The translations under genes were made by a program, and so were the position numbers. The notes under the pieces were generated by a model, which was not told the origin of the DNA, ran no database searches, and saw nothing but the letters and a program-made list of their open reading frames with translations. Source: Gilliamella sp. wkB178 (lineage in GTDB: Bacteria; Pseudomonadota; Gammaproteobacteria; Enterobacterales; Orbaceae). Taken from it: DNA of 64,000 nt. Positions 44,607 to 53,772 of the stretch are shown here, in pieces. Numbering within the stretch: the stretch's first letter is position 1; each line of letters opens with the position of its first letter. The stretch is taken from the NCBI RefSeq assembly GCF_001690705.1, contig NZ_LZGK01000013.1, forward strand, positions 682,001 through 746,000. Reading direction: 5' to 3'.

Positions 44607-46019
44607 ATGCCGTGGCTATTGTTGCCGTATGCTACCACTACCCAAGCGTTGTCAGCCACTACCGCCCAAGTTATCCATGGCAGTGCGCCGTATTTAACCT
44701 TTGATAATGGGGTAACTAAGGTTACCACTACGGAAGCTCTACTAAGTATTACCATCTCCGACGGTACTACTCGAACCACCTATACACCGGATAATACTTC
44801 AACCGCAGCCAACCCCATAGTACTCCGGGTAGCCAATCAGCGCTTTACAGATATTGGTATGCTGGTGCCTAGCAATACCAATTCCATCACCTTAAACGCT
44901 CTAATAGGTGCTCCCTATAATTATTGGGGTGATGATGATGGTGATGGTCAGGGTGCTAATGGTATTACCGCAACGGGTGATTTAACTGTTAGTATTACCG
45001 ATAAAGACAATCAAGTCGTGAGTCGTAGTGCCAGCTTAGATATCTGTCAAGCGCCTTATAAAGTGGCATTAACCAGTACAGCCGGTAGTTTAACCACCCA
45101 GTATGGGCTGCCTAATAGTAGTAATTTCACAGGCAGTACAGCCACTTATTATATCAGCCCTAAAGCGCCACCTAAAATCTGTTACGCCCGACCAAATCTG
45201 CGATTTGGCACCAATGGCCGAGAAATATCAGGACGGAACTTCGCCGGCCCCGCCACTATCTGGAACCCAACTAAAGGCTTTCTGGTGCAATCAACTACAC
45301 CATCAGGTTACAATCGTAACTTCCCGACTACCGGTGCTAATAATCTGTATTTTGATTTAGACATAGGTGGTATTAAAGGTTCAGCATTGACATGGCCAAC
45401 AGTCAGCCAAGGAGGTATTACCGCCACCATGACGCCATCCCCCGCTAATGCTAATAACATCCGCGTCACCCTCACCGGTCCGGTGGCAACAGCATCCCAA
45501 ATCAGTTCATCCTCACCAGGTACCGTCGCTACTCCCACCTTGCCACAGACATTCGTGTTAGTAGGTAAAGATAGTAGTAATAACGAGGTATTAAAATATG
45601 GTTTTGAGTTACAGCAGTGGTTCGTCAACCGTGGAGGTAAATGGGATACTTATGCTAACACCTCATTCTGGTGTCGTAGTTTAGGCGGTGGTTACCGTCT
45701 ATCCAAAGTCAAAGACTTAACTAACGCGGTATGTGATGGTTCTTGGTGTCAAAGTAATCCTTGGCCAGTCGCCACGCCGTCATCAACTGAGAATATTTAC
45801 CAACGTAATATTGGTGCGGGTTTGTTCACCGAATGGGGCGACGTGACCGATTATACCGCTGCCGGCTTCGTCAACCCCTACTACTGGTGGACAAGTGACA
45901 GCAGCGGTTCGAACCAGTACTATGTCAACTCGGACGCCGGCTTCGTTGACAACGGCTACGTTATCGGCGGCAATCTGGTCAACAGCCGCGGCTACTACGG
46001 GGTTTGCGCCTATCCTTAG
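44607..46019 (+). CDS. Paralogue E: secreted adhesin-like protein with hypervariable C-terminus
   Basis: 470 residues from the ATG with the shared architecture. After CYARPNLRFGTN there is an insert (GREISGRNFAGP) also present in altered form in F and I. YWGDDDGDGQG, ATPTLPQTFVLVG, WFVNRGGKWDTYANTSFWC, GGGYRLSKVKDLTNAVC and GVCAYP are present. The variable region (45870-45998) is the longest, 43 codons, with an extra stretch reading YVIGGNLVNSRG. The in-frame leader extends 66 codons upstream. Confidence 0.75.
   Translation: MPWLLLPYATTTQALSATTAQVIHGSAPYLTFDNGVTKVTTTEALLSITISDGTTRTTYTPDNTSTAANPIVLRVANQRFTDIGMLVPSNTNSITLNALIGAPYNYWGDDDGDGQGANGITATGDLTVSITDKDNQVVSRSASLDICQAPYKVALTSTAGSLTTQYGLPNSSNFTGSTATYYISPKAPPKICYARPNLRFGTNGREISGRNFAGPATIWNPTKGFLVQSTTPSGYNRNFPTTGANNLYFDLDIGGIKGSALTWPTVSQGGITATMTPSPANANNIRVTLTGPVATASQISSSSPGTVATPTLPQTFVLVGKDSSNNEVLKYGFELQQWFVNRGGKWDTYANTSFWCRSLGGGYRLSKVKDLTNAVCDGSWCQSNPWPVATPSSTENIYQRNIGAGLFTEWGDVTDYTAAGFVNPYYWWTSDSSGSNQYYVNSDAGFVDNGYVIGGNLVNSRGYYGVCAYP
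45870..45998 (+). other. DGR-like variable region of paralogue E (43 codons)
   Basis: Variable columns read TAT, AAC, GAC, GCC, TTC, GAC, AAC, GGC. An insert of about eight codons (including AAT and CTG) near the end breaks the simple pattern. Confidence 0.65.
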
Positions 46020-46439
46020 TCCTTAATCCTTAAGTCACGGGTGTTTAATAAGGGGTAATAAAGTTTAAGCAACCAAAGGACGGTTGCAGCGGCAGGGGCA
46101 ACCCGAGCCGCGATTCTAAAAACCAGTTATTAACAACTGGTTTTTTATGGCTTAAGTGTTATTAAGCTAATTAGCTAGGTTTTTATGGTATTAAATTAAA
46201 TTCACCTAAAATAAGTGTACTTCCGATTAGTAAAGCGGATAGGGCGGCAGTGGTATTGGTTGCTGTTTTAATATATGCATAATTTATATTTTTTTTGATA
46301 TTTTTAAATTAAAGGGGATAGTTATTTTTTATATATAGTTTTATACTTTTAAAAGCTGAAATGAATTTAGCGGTATTTTTTACAATGGAGGACTAAAATT
46401 TAAATAAAATAGATAATTAGTTAACAGGGAAGCATAGTT
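46020..46439 (+). other. Intergenic region between paralogues E and F
   Basis: Three heptamers of the CCTTAGT type, then the GCAA-capped hairpin (46089-46111, without T-run), then hairpin AACCAGTTA-type / TAACAACTGGTT with six Ts (about 46118-46145). R1, R2 and R3 are absent. A TATACT at 46342-46347 resembles the upstream part of the shared promoter block, but the TTGACG block is missing. AGGGA lies upstream of the F start. Confidence 0.55.
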
Positions 46440-48116
46440 ATGCAGTTTATTGGTATATGCCAGCGTAGGCAAATCTATATTTTAAATCTTCTAAAATATC
46501 ACCATTTCAATCGGCAATCTTATTTAGGCATTATGCCTGCCGCTAATTTGGCTAGTCAATATGGGCAGGTTCGGTCAGGTTGTTGGCAAACTTTATCGGC
46601 AAATATATCTTCAAATTTAATAGGTGCTCAAACACTGAGTTCACGCTGGTTAGTCAAACTAGGTTTGGCTTTGCTGTTATTAGTATTTTGGTTATATTCG
46701 GCTAATACGCAGGCGTTGTCGGCGACTACGGTGCAAGTTATTAATGGTAGTGCGCCTTATTTAACTTTTGATAATGGGGTAACCAAGGTTACTACTGCAG
46801 ATGGGTTATTAAGTATTACTTTATCCGACGATACTAAAATCACACCGACAACGAATACCTCAACCAAAGATAGTCCAATTGTGCTTCCTGAAGCCAACCA
46901 GAAGTTTACTGATATTAATATGGTGGTGCCAGCGACTACTAACTCCATCGCTTTAAATACTTTAATTGGTCAACCCTATAATTATTGGGGTGATGATGAT
47001 GGTGATGGTGAGGGTGTTAATGGGATTACGGCTACGGGTAATTTAACAGTGAGTATTACCGATAGAGACAATCAAGAAGTGAGTCGTAGTACCACCTTGG
47101 ATGTCTGTCAAGCGCCTTATAAAATAGTATTAACCAGTACTGATGTTAGTTTAACTACCCAGTATGGGTTGCCCAATATAAGTTACTTCACAGGTAATAG
47201 AGCTACTTATTATGTCAGTCCTAAAGCCGAGCCGAAAATATGTTATGCCAGGCCGAATCTGAACTATGGTACCAATAGTGTAGAAGTAGTAAACTGGAAC
47301 TTTGCCGGCCCTGCCAATATCTGGAATACGAAAAAAGGCTTCCTAGTGCAATCTACTGAGTCATCAAGTTACGACCGTAACTTCCCGACTGCTGCTGCTA
47401 ATAAGCTACACTTTGATTTACTTGCAGGTGGTATAGATGCGGCAACTTTAACTTGGCCAGATGTCACTCTAGGTGGTATTACTGCAACTATGACCGTTAA
47501 TCCACCCAAAAGCACTCCTAACCAAAGAAATTTTCCCACTTTTAATCCTGATGGTGCTTCCTCGGTGCGCATAACCCTCACTGGTCCAGCGGCAACTAGC
47601 ACGCAAATCAACACAGATTATCCGACTAAACTTAGTCCACCCAGCTTACCACAGACTTTCGAGATAGTCGGTTATGATAGTAATCATACAGCAGTATTAA
47701 AATATGGCTTTGTCTTAAAGCATTGGTTCATCAACCGCGGAAAACAAACAAATTCTGTTCTTAAAATAAGGGATTGGTGTTCAAAATTAGGTGAAGCATA
47801 TCGTGTACCCAAGGTAAATGAGTTAACTAATGCGGTGTGCGCGGGGTATAATTCAGGGCGTGAATGCCAAGGTGTAGTAGGTGCCACACCACCATCAACT
47901 CAAAATAATTACCAGCGTAATATTGGTGGTGGTTTTTTTGCTGAATGGGGCAACTTGTCCGAAATTACCGAGTCCGGTTTCGAATCGATATACTACTGGT
48001 CGAATGACATCAGTACATTAAACTCAAATAGCCATTACATGATTCACTTGAGCCATGGCTACACTACTAGTACATTCCTCTACGACGGCTACTACGGGGT
48101 TTGCGTCTATCCTTAG
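46440..48116 (+). CDS. Paralogue F: divergent member with long N-terminus and no clear variable region
   Basis: 558 residues from ATG (MQFIGICQRRQIYILNLLKY). About 92 residues precede the usual mature start LSATT: a polar region, then a strong signal-anchor-like segment (RWLVKLGLALLLLVFWLYSANTQA). That length equals the untranslated-looking leader of the other copies, supporting an upstream start there. The body has YNYWGDDDGDGEG, LPQTFEIVGYDSN, WFINRG, RVPKVNELTNAVC and GVCVYP. It carries the variant LTWPDVTLGGITATMTVNPP also seen in G and I. The C-terminal codons mix third bases, unlike A-E and H. Confidence 0.75.
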   Translation: MQFIGICQRRQIYILNLLKYHHFNRQSYLGIMPAANLASQYGQVRSGCWQTLSANISSNLIGAQTLSSRWLVKLGLALLLLVFWLYSANTQALSATTVQVINGSAPYLTFDNGVTKVTTADGLLSITLSDDTKITPTTNTSTKDSPIVLPEANQKFTDINMVVPATTNSIALNTLIGQPYNYWGDDDGDGEGVNGITATGNLTVSITDRDNQEVSRSTTLDVCQAPYKIVLTSTDVSLTTQYGLPNISYFTGNRATYYVSPKAEPKICYARPNLNYGTNSVEVVNWNFAGPANIWNTKKGFLVQSTESSSYDRNFPTAAANKLHFDLLAGGIDAATLTWPDVTLGGITATMTVNPPKSTPNQRNFPTFNPDGASSVRITLTGPAATSTQINTDYPTKLSPPSLPQTFEIVGYDSNHTAVLKYGFVLKHWFINRGKQTNSVLKIRDWCSKLGEAYRVPKVNELTNAVCAGYNSGRECQGVVGATPPSTQNNYQRNIGGGFFAEWGNLSEITESGFESIYYWSNDISTLNSNSHYMIHLSHGYTTSTFLYDGYYGVCVYP

Positions 48117-48835
48117 TTCTAGGCCTTAAGTTGTAATAAGTTAATAAGGAACAATTAAGATTAAACAGCCAAGAGGACAGTGGCAGCGGCGGGGGTAACC
48201 CAAGCCGTTTTTTAAAAATGCCAGCATTGATTGCTGGCATTTTTATGTTTGTCAAGATGTTTCCTGATAGGGGTACGTTTGCGTATAAAAGTTGGCTAAT
48301 CAGTCAAGCTGCCGCTTTTTCGTTAACAGGGATCGGTGTGAATCCCTGTTAACAATCTCCCCACGCCCCGCGGCAAGTAAAAACCAAACCCCTTAGTAAG
48401 AATAAAATCACCGATCTTTACAGTTTTTTACAAATAATCTGCTAAAAAAAGTAGTTAAATTTTTTCAAGACGTTATACTTTTAAATCTAAAAAAATGGAT
48501 TTAGCTTAATTTATTAGCAATTAGGCTAAAAAATGCAAATAAAACATAAAATTACTTGACGGAACGCACAATATGCATTATAATTTTAGACACAAGACAC
48601 AAGACACAAGCACTGGCAGCTTTACGTCCAAAATCTATCTCAACACACTATAGTTGACTCATTTCACCCAAGTGATAATTTAGTCGCCGATTTAGTCCCC
48701 GATTTTGCTCCGCACCGTCGGCAATCCAACTACCCAAATCAGCAGCAACAACCATTACCGCCATTATCACTAATTAAGCGCCAACCACGTTTAAGTTTTA
48801 GCTTAAAGCGTTATTTAGCCTTCATACCGTGGCTA
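48117..48835 (+). repeat. Repeat-rich intergenic region between paralogues F and G
   Basis: Variant hairpin CGGC-GGGGG...CCAAGCCG with six Ts (about 48184-48214); TGCCAGC-type hairpin; R1 (48254-48290, with CTGATAGGGG); R2 (48322-48353); no R3; promoter block of the B type with -35/-10 at 48556-48584; in-frame leader from 48611. Confidence 0.6.
48556..48584 (+). promoter_or_regulatory. Sigma-70 promoter of paralogue G (class 1)
   Basis: TTGACG, 17-base spacer, TATAAT; spacer identical to A and B. Confidence 0.75.
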
Positions 48836-50203
48836 TTGTTGCCGTATGCGACTACTACCCAAGCGTTGTCGGCTACTACGGCACAGGTAATTCATGGTAC
48901 TCAGCCGTATTTAACCTTTGATAATGGGGTAACTAAAGTCACGACTACGGAGGGTCTGTTAGGGATTACCATCTCCGACGGTACTACTCAAACCACCTAC
49001 ACACCGGATAATACTTCAACCGCAGCCAACCCAATAGTGCTGCCGGTAGCCAATCAGCGCTTTACCGATATTGGCATGTTGGTGCCTACCAATACTGATT
49101 CAATCGCCTTAAACGCTCTAATTGGAGCACCCTATAATTATTGGGGCGATGATGATGGTGATGGTCAGGGTGTTGATGGTATTACCGCTAGCGGTAATTT
49201 AAGCGTGCGTATTACCGATAAAGACAATCAAGCAGTAAGTCGAAATGCGGTATTAAGTATTTGTGGTGCCCCTTACAAAGTGGAATTAACCAGTACTGCT
49301 GGTAGTTTAACCACCCAATATGGGCTGCCTAATAGTAGTAATTTCACAGGTAGTACTGCCACTTATTATATCAGTCCTAAAGCAGAGCCTAGGATCTGCT
49401 ATGCCAGACCAAGTTTGGATTGGGGTTATGACGAATACAAAGGTCCCGCTAATATTTGGAATGAGGAGAAAGGTTTTCTGGTGCAATCAACTTCACCGTC
49501 ATCTTATGGGACTAATTTCCCGACTACTGGAGCCAATAATCTATATTTTGATTTGCTGGTAGCGGGTATTGATGGTTCAAAATTGACTTGGTCAACCATC
49601 AATCAGGGTGATATTACTGCTACATTGACACCCAACCCGCCTGAAGATTATTATTTTAACCCTGATGGTGCCTCTACTGTGCGCGTCACCCTTAAGGGAC
49701 CGGCGGCAACAACCGCTCAACAACAAACACAAAAACCGGGTTTGGTTACGGTACCAAATTTGCCACAGCAATTCGAGATAGTCGGTTATGATAGTAATCA
49801 TACCGCGGTAGTAAAATATGGCTTTGTATTAAAGCAGTGGTTTATCGTTCGAGAAGATGACTGGTACCAAGAAGATATGGCTGCTTGGTGTCCAAGAATA
49901 GGTTATCGGCTGATAAAAATAAAAGATGTAACCAATGCATTTTATACTGGGATAAAAGACCCTAGAGACGCTCATCGTTTTGTTGGAGCCACGCCCTCAT
50001 CAACAGGGAATCATTTACAGCGTAATATCGGTGCGGGTTTTTTAACTGAATGGTCGAATATGCATGAATATGGCTACAATTATACAAAATACTGGACAAG
50101 TGAGGTTGATGATATTAATAGAGACTTTATTATAGACGGCGACGGTAGCGTACGGTATGAGATGGTACACTTTATGATGCGGGGTGCTTGCACCTATCCT
50201 TAA
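48836..50203 (+). CDS. Paralogue G: divergent member without variable-region signature
   Basis: 455 codons if begun at TTG 48836, but that truncates the signal peptide: the ATG used by other copies is ATA here (FIPWLLLPYATTTQA), so translation must begin upstream in the open leader. The body has YWGDDDGDGQG, LPQQFEIVGYDSNHTAVVKYGFVLKQWF and NIGAGFLTEWSNM. The C-terminus ends GACTYP and uses ordinary AT-rich codons (for example RDFIIDGDGSVRYEMVHF), with no NNC pattern. It may be a non-diversified member or one that has lost the recipient sequence. Confidence 0.7.
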   Translation: MLPYATTTQALSATTAQVIHGTQPYLTFDNGVTKVTTTEGLLGITISDGTTQTTYTPDNTSTAANPIVLPVANQRFTDIGMLVPTNTDSIALNALIGAPYNYWGDDDGDGQGVDGITASGNLSVRITDKDNQAVSRNAVLSICGAPYKVELTSTAGSLTTQYGLPNSSNFTGSTATYYISPKAEPRICYARPSLDWGYDEYKGPANIWNEEKGFLVQSTSPSSYGTNFPTTGANNLYFDLLVAGIDGSKLTWSTINQGDITATLTPNPPEDYYFNPDGASTVRVTLKGPAATTAQQQTQKPGLVTVPNLPQQFEIVGYDSNHTAVVKYGFVLKQWFIVREDDWYQEDMAAWCPRIGYRLIKIKDVTNAFYTGIKDPRDAHRFVGATPSSTGNHLQRNIGAGFLTEWSNMHEYGYNYTKYWTSEVDDINRDFIIDGDGSVRYEMVHFMMRGACTYP

Positions 50204-50502
50204 TCCTTAAGTTGCAGGCATTTATAAGAAGCAATTAAGAATAAGTAGCCAATGAACAGTTGCAGCGGTAGGGGCAACCCGAGCCGCGTCCTATAAATGC
50301 CAGCAATTCACGCTGGCATTGTTATGCTTGTCAAGATGTTTCCTGAGAGGGGTATGTTTGAGTATAAAAACCGGCTAATTAGTCACGCTGCCGCTTAGGC
50401 GTTAAGAGGGATTGGTGTGAATCCCTGTTAACAATCTCCCCACACCCCGCGGGAAGTAAAAACCAATTAATTCCACAATAGTCTTGGTTTTTAGGTGTTC
50501 AA

Positions 50503-50728
50503 TTGGCCGTTAGATGGTGCCGACAACTGAGTGCGGTTAGCACGGCAAACAGGGAGGTTTGCCGAGGGAGTGCTTTGTAGGAACAAATCACGACCGGTGC
50601 GTTAAGACCAAGCGAAGGCGGATGGTAGTCGCAGACCACCATCTGCAGGCCCGCGTTTGGGTTGTAAGGGAATTTTCGCGTTAAAATTCCCTTACTCGAG
50701 CGTTAACTCCGCAATTAAAATAATCACC
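50503..50728. repeat. Structured repeat R3b, copy 2 (226 bp core)
   Basis: Same hairpins as copy 1; differs at scattered bases, mainly in loops. Confidence 0.65.
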
Positions 50729-50994
50729 TAACTATAAAACGCTCGAAACCTAACGGATTCAAATAATAAAATCACAATAATCTATGTTAAGATGTTTCCT
50801 GAGAAGGGTATGGTTGCGTATAAAAACCAACCAATTCCGCAAGGATAATCGTTCATCTTTACTATTCTTTACAAATAAACTTAACAAAATAGTAGTTAAA
50901 ATTTATCAAGGCGATATACTTTTAGCGTTGAGTGGTGCAGAGGTTATTTTTCGCGCACTCGAATGGAAAAAATGTAAATAAAACATAAAATTAC

Positions 50995-51023
50995 TTGACG
51001 GAATCTTCATCATGGCTTATACT
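50995..51023 (+). promoter_or_regulatory. Sigma-70 promoter of paralogue H (class 2)
   Basis: TTGACG, 17-base spacer, TATACT; spacer has one change (CATGGCT). Confidence 0.75.
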
Positions 51024-51277
51024 GGAAGACACAAGACACAAGACACAAGCACTGGCAGCTTTACGTCCAAAATCTATCTCAACACACTGTAGTTAACTTC
51101 TTTCACCAAAGTGATAATTTAGCCCCCGATTTAGTACCGCACCGTCGGCAACCCAACTACCCAAATCAGCAGCGACAATCATTAACACCATTACCGCTAA
51201 ATCGGCAGTTACCACCATTATTATCAATTAAGCGCCCGCTGCACTTAGGTTTTAGTTTAAAGCGTTGTCTAGCCTTA

Positions 51278-52618
51278 ATGCCATTGTTATTATTGCCGTA
51301 TGCTACTACTACTCAAGCATTGTCCGCGACTACCGCCCAGGTAATCCATGGTACTGAGCCATATTTAACCTTTGATAATGGGGTAACTAAGGTTACTACT
51401 ACGGAGGGTCTGTTAGGTATTACCATCTCTGACGGTACTACTCAAACCACCTACACACCGAGCCATAATACCTCAACCGCAGCCAACCCAATTGTGCTGC
51501 CGGTAGCCAACCAGCGCTTTACCGATATTGGTATGCTGGTGCCTACCAATACCAATTCCATTGCCTTAAGCTCTCTAATTGGTGCCCCTTATAATTATTG
51601 GGGCGATGATGATGGTGATGGTCAGGGTACAAATGGTGTTACAGCCACGGGGAATTTAACTGTTAGTATTACCGATAGCAACGGTCAAGTTGTTAGTCGT
51701 GATACTATTCTTAATACTTGTGGTACTACAGTGCCACCGTATAAATTAGTATTGACTAGTACAGCTGGTAGTTTAACCACCCAGTATGGGCTGCCTAATA
51801 GTAGTAGTTTCAGCGGTGGTACTGCCACCTATTATATTAGTCCTAAAGGCGGGCCTACAATCTGTTACGCCAGGCCGAGTCTTGACCGTGGCTCCGACAA
51901 CTACGCCGGCTTCGACACTATCTGGAGCCCAACTAAAGGCTTCCTGGTGCAATCCACTACACCATCAAGTTACAGTCGTAACTTCCCTACTACCGGTGCT
52001 AATAATCTGTATTTTGATTTAGACATAAGTGGTATTAATGGTTCAACATTGACATGGCCAACAGTCACCCAAGGAGGTATAACGGCTACCATGACGCCAT
52101 CACCCGATAATGCTAATAACATCCGCGTCACCCTCACCGGTCCGGTGGCAACAGCATCCCAACAAAGTTCAGCCACACCAGGTAGTATCGCTACTCCCAT
52201 CTTGCCACAGACATTCGTGTTAGTCGGTAAAGATAGTAGTAATAACGAGGTATTAAGCTATGGCTTTGTGTTAAAAAAGTGGTTCGTCCACCGCGGAACT
52301 CAACGAGGTAATCTTGCTAACACCTCATCCTGGTGTAGTAGTTTAGGCGGTGGTTACCGTCTATCCCAGGCCAAAGACTTAACTAACGGAGTTGGAACCT
52401 CTGACAATACAAACAATTATTACAAACGTAATATTGGTAAGGGTTTGTTCGCCGAATGGGGCAACATGAACGTTTATACCGCTGCCGGCTTCGCCAAAGT
52501 CGGCTACTTTACAAGTGACAGCAGCGGTTCATACCAGGTGGTTGTCCGCTCGGACAGCGGCTCCGTTGGCAACGCCTTCCCGAGCAGCAGCGGTTTCGGG
52601 CTTTGCATCTATCCTTAG
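51278..52618 (+). CDS. Paralogue H: secreted adhesin-like protein with hypervariable C-terminus
   Basis: 446 residues from the ATG, the shortest member. Shared architecture with YWGDDDGDGQG, ILPQTFVLVGKDSSNNEVLSYGFVLKKWFVHRG, WCSSLGGGYRLSQAKDLTNG and LCIYP in place of VCAYP. The Cys pair loop after KDLTN is missing (GVGTSDNTNNYYKRNIG). The segment with TILNTCGTTVPPYK is shared with I. Variable region 52493-52597. The in-frame leader extends 76 codons upstream. Confidence 0.75.
   Translation: MPLLLLPYATTTQALSATTAQVIHGTEPYLTFDNGVTKVTTTEGLLGITISDGTTQTTYTPSHNTSTAANPIVLPVANQRFTDIGMLVPTNTNSIALSSLIGAPYNYWGDDDGDGQGTNGVTATGNLTVSITDSNGQVVSRDTILNTCGTTVPPYKLVLTSTAGSLTTQYGLPNSSSFSGGTATYYISPKGGPTICYARPSLDRGSDNYAGFDTIWSPTKGFLVQSTTPSSYSRNFPTTGANNLYFDLDISGINGSTLTWPTVTQGGITATMTPSPDNANNIRVTLTGPVATASQQSSATPGSIATPILPQTFVLVGKDSSNNEVLSYGFVLKKWFVHRGTQRGNLANTSSWCSSLGGGYRLSQAKDLTNGVGTSDNTNNYYKRNIGKGLFAEWGNMNVYTAAGFAKVGYFTSDSSGSYQVVVRSDSGSVGNAFPSSSGFGLCIYP
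52493..52597 (+). other. DGR-like variable region of paralogue H (35 codons)
   Basis: Variable columns read GTT, CGC, GAC, AGC, TCC, GGC, AAC, GCC. Exceptions to the fixed third base are AAA and GTG. Confidence 0.65.
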
Positions 52619-52945
52619 TCCTTAGTTCTTAGTCCTTAATCCTTAAGTCACGGGTGTTTAATAAGGGGTAATAAGGTTTAAGTAACAACAGGACGGTTGC
52701 AGCGGCAGGGGCAACCCGAGCCGCTTTTTAAAAATGCCAGCCACGCCGCTGGCATTTTTATGCTTGTCAAGATGTTTCCTGAGAGGTATACGTTTGCGTA
52801 TAAAAATCGGCTCATTAGCCACGCTGCCGCGTAGGTGTTAACAGGGATTGGTGTGAATCCCTGTTAACAATCTCCCCACACCCCGCGGGAAGTAACAACC
52901 AGTTAATTCAACAAAAGATAAAGGTGTTAAGGTGTTGGTGTTCAA

Positions 52946-53171
52946 TTGGCCGTTAGATGGTGCCGACAACTGAGTGCGGTTAGCACGGCAAACAGGGAGG
53001 TTTGCCGAGGGAGTGCTTTGTAGGAACAAATCACGACCGGTGCGTTAAGACCAAGCGAAGGCGGAGGGCAGTCGCAGACCTCCATCTGCAGGCCCGCGTT
53101 TGGGTTGTAAGGGAATTTTCGCGTTAAAATTCCCTTACTCGAGCGTTAACTCCGCAATTAAAATAATCACC
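52946..53171. repeat. Structured repeat R3b, copy 3 (226 bp core)
   Basis: Same length and hairpins as copies 1 and 2. The segment upstream of the core differs from the other two copies. Confidence 0.65.
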
Positions 53172-53450
53172 AAATCGTAAAACGCTCGAAACCTAACGGC
53201 TTCAAATAACTAAAGCACAATAACGTTTGTCAAGATGTTTCCTGAGAGGTATACGTTTCAGTATAAAAACTCAGCCCCAAACCTAGCTTAAAAATAAAGC
53301 AAATCCCTTCATCTTTACTATTCTTTACAAATAAACCTAACAAAACAGTAGTTAAATTTTATCAAGGCGATATACTTTTAACGATGAGTGGTGCGGAGGT
53401 TATTTTTCGCGCACTCGAATGGAAAAAGTGTAAATAAAACATAAAATTAC

Positions 53451-53479
53451 TTGACGGAATCTTCATCATGCCTTATACT
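53451..53479 (+). promoter_or_regulatory. Sigma-70 promoter of paralogue I (class 2)
   Basis: TTGACG, 17-base spacer, TATACT. Confidence 0.75.
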
Positions 53480-53772
53480 GGAAGACACAAGACACAAGAC
53501 ACAAGCACTGGCAGCTTTACGTCCAAAATCTATCTCAGCACACTATAGTTGACTCATTTCACCGAAGTGATAATTTAGTCCCCGATTTAACCCCAGATTT
53601 AGCCTCGCACCGTCGGCATAATCGGCAACCTAGTTACCAAAATCAGCAATTATCTTCAATAATACCATTACGGTTACTACAATCATTACCGCCAAATCGG
53701 CAGTTACCGCCATTATCACTAATTAAGCGACTACCGCGTTTTGGTTTTAGCTTAAAGCGTGGTTTAGCCTTA

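Larger units (their letters stand above)
50204..51277 (+). repeat. Repeat-rich intergenic region between paralogues G and H
   Basis: Two heptamers; GCAA-type hairpin without T-run (about 50265-50288); TGCCAGC-type hairpin; R1 (50333-50370); R2 (50401-50432, one arm mismatch); R3b (core 50503-50728); R1 (50789-50826); promoter block with -35/-10 at 50995-51023; in-frame leader from 51050. A 65-codon open frame at 50784-50981 spans R1 and the promoter block; it is not preserved in copies D and E and I do not call it a gene. Confidence 0.65.
52619..53772 (+). repeat. Repeat-rich intergenic region between paralogues H and I
   Basis: Five heptamers; GCAA-capped hairpin (52702-52729); hairpin TGCCAGC / GCTGGCA (about 52735-52756); R1 (52769-52806); R2 (52837-52868); R3b (core 52946-53171); R1 (53232-53269); promoter block with -35/-10 at 53451-53479; in-frame leader of I from 53506, the longest (89 codons). 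Confidence 0.65.

Noticed and set aside
50784-50981. 65-codon open frame spanning R1 and the promoter block before paralogue H, ending EVIFRALEWKKCK
   Set aside because: The equivalent frame is broken in copies D and E and it covers promoter elements; conservation is explained by the promoter block.
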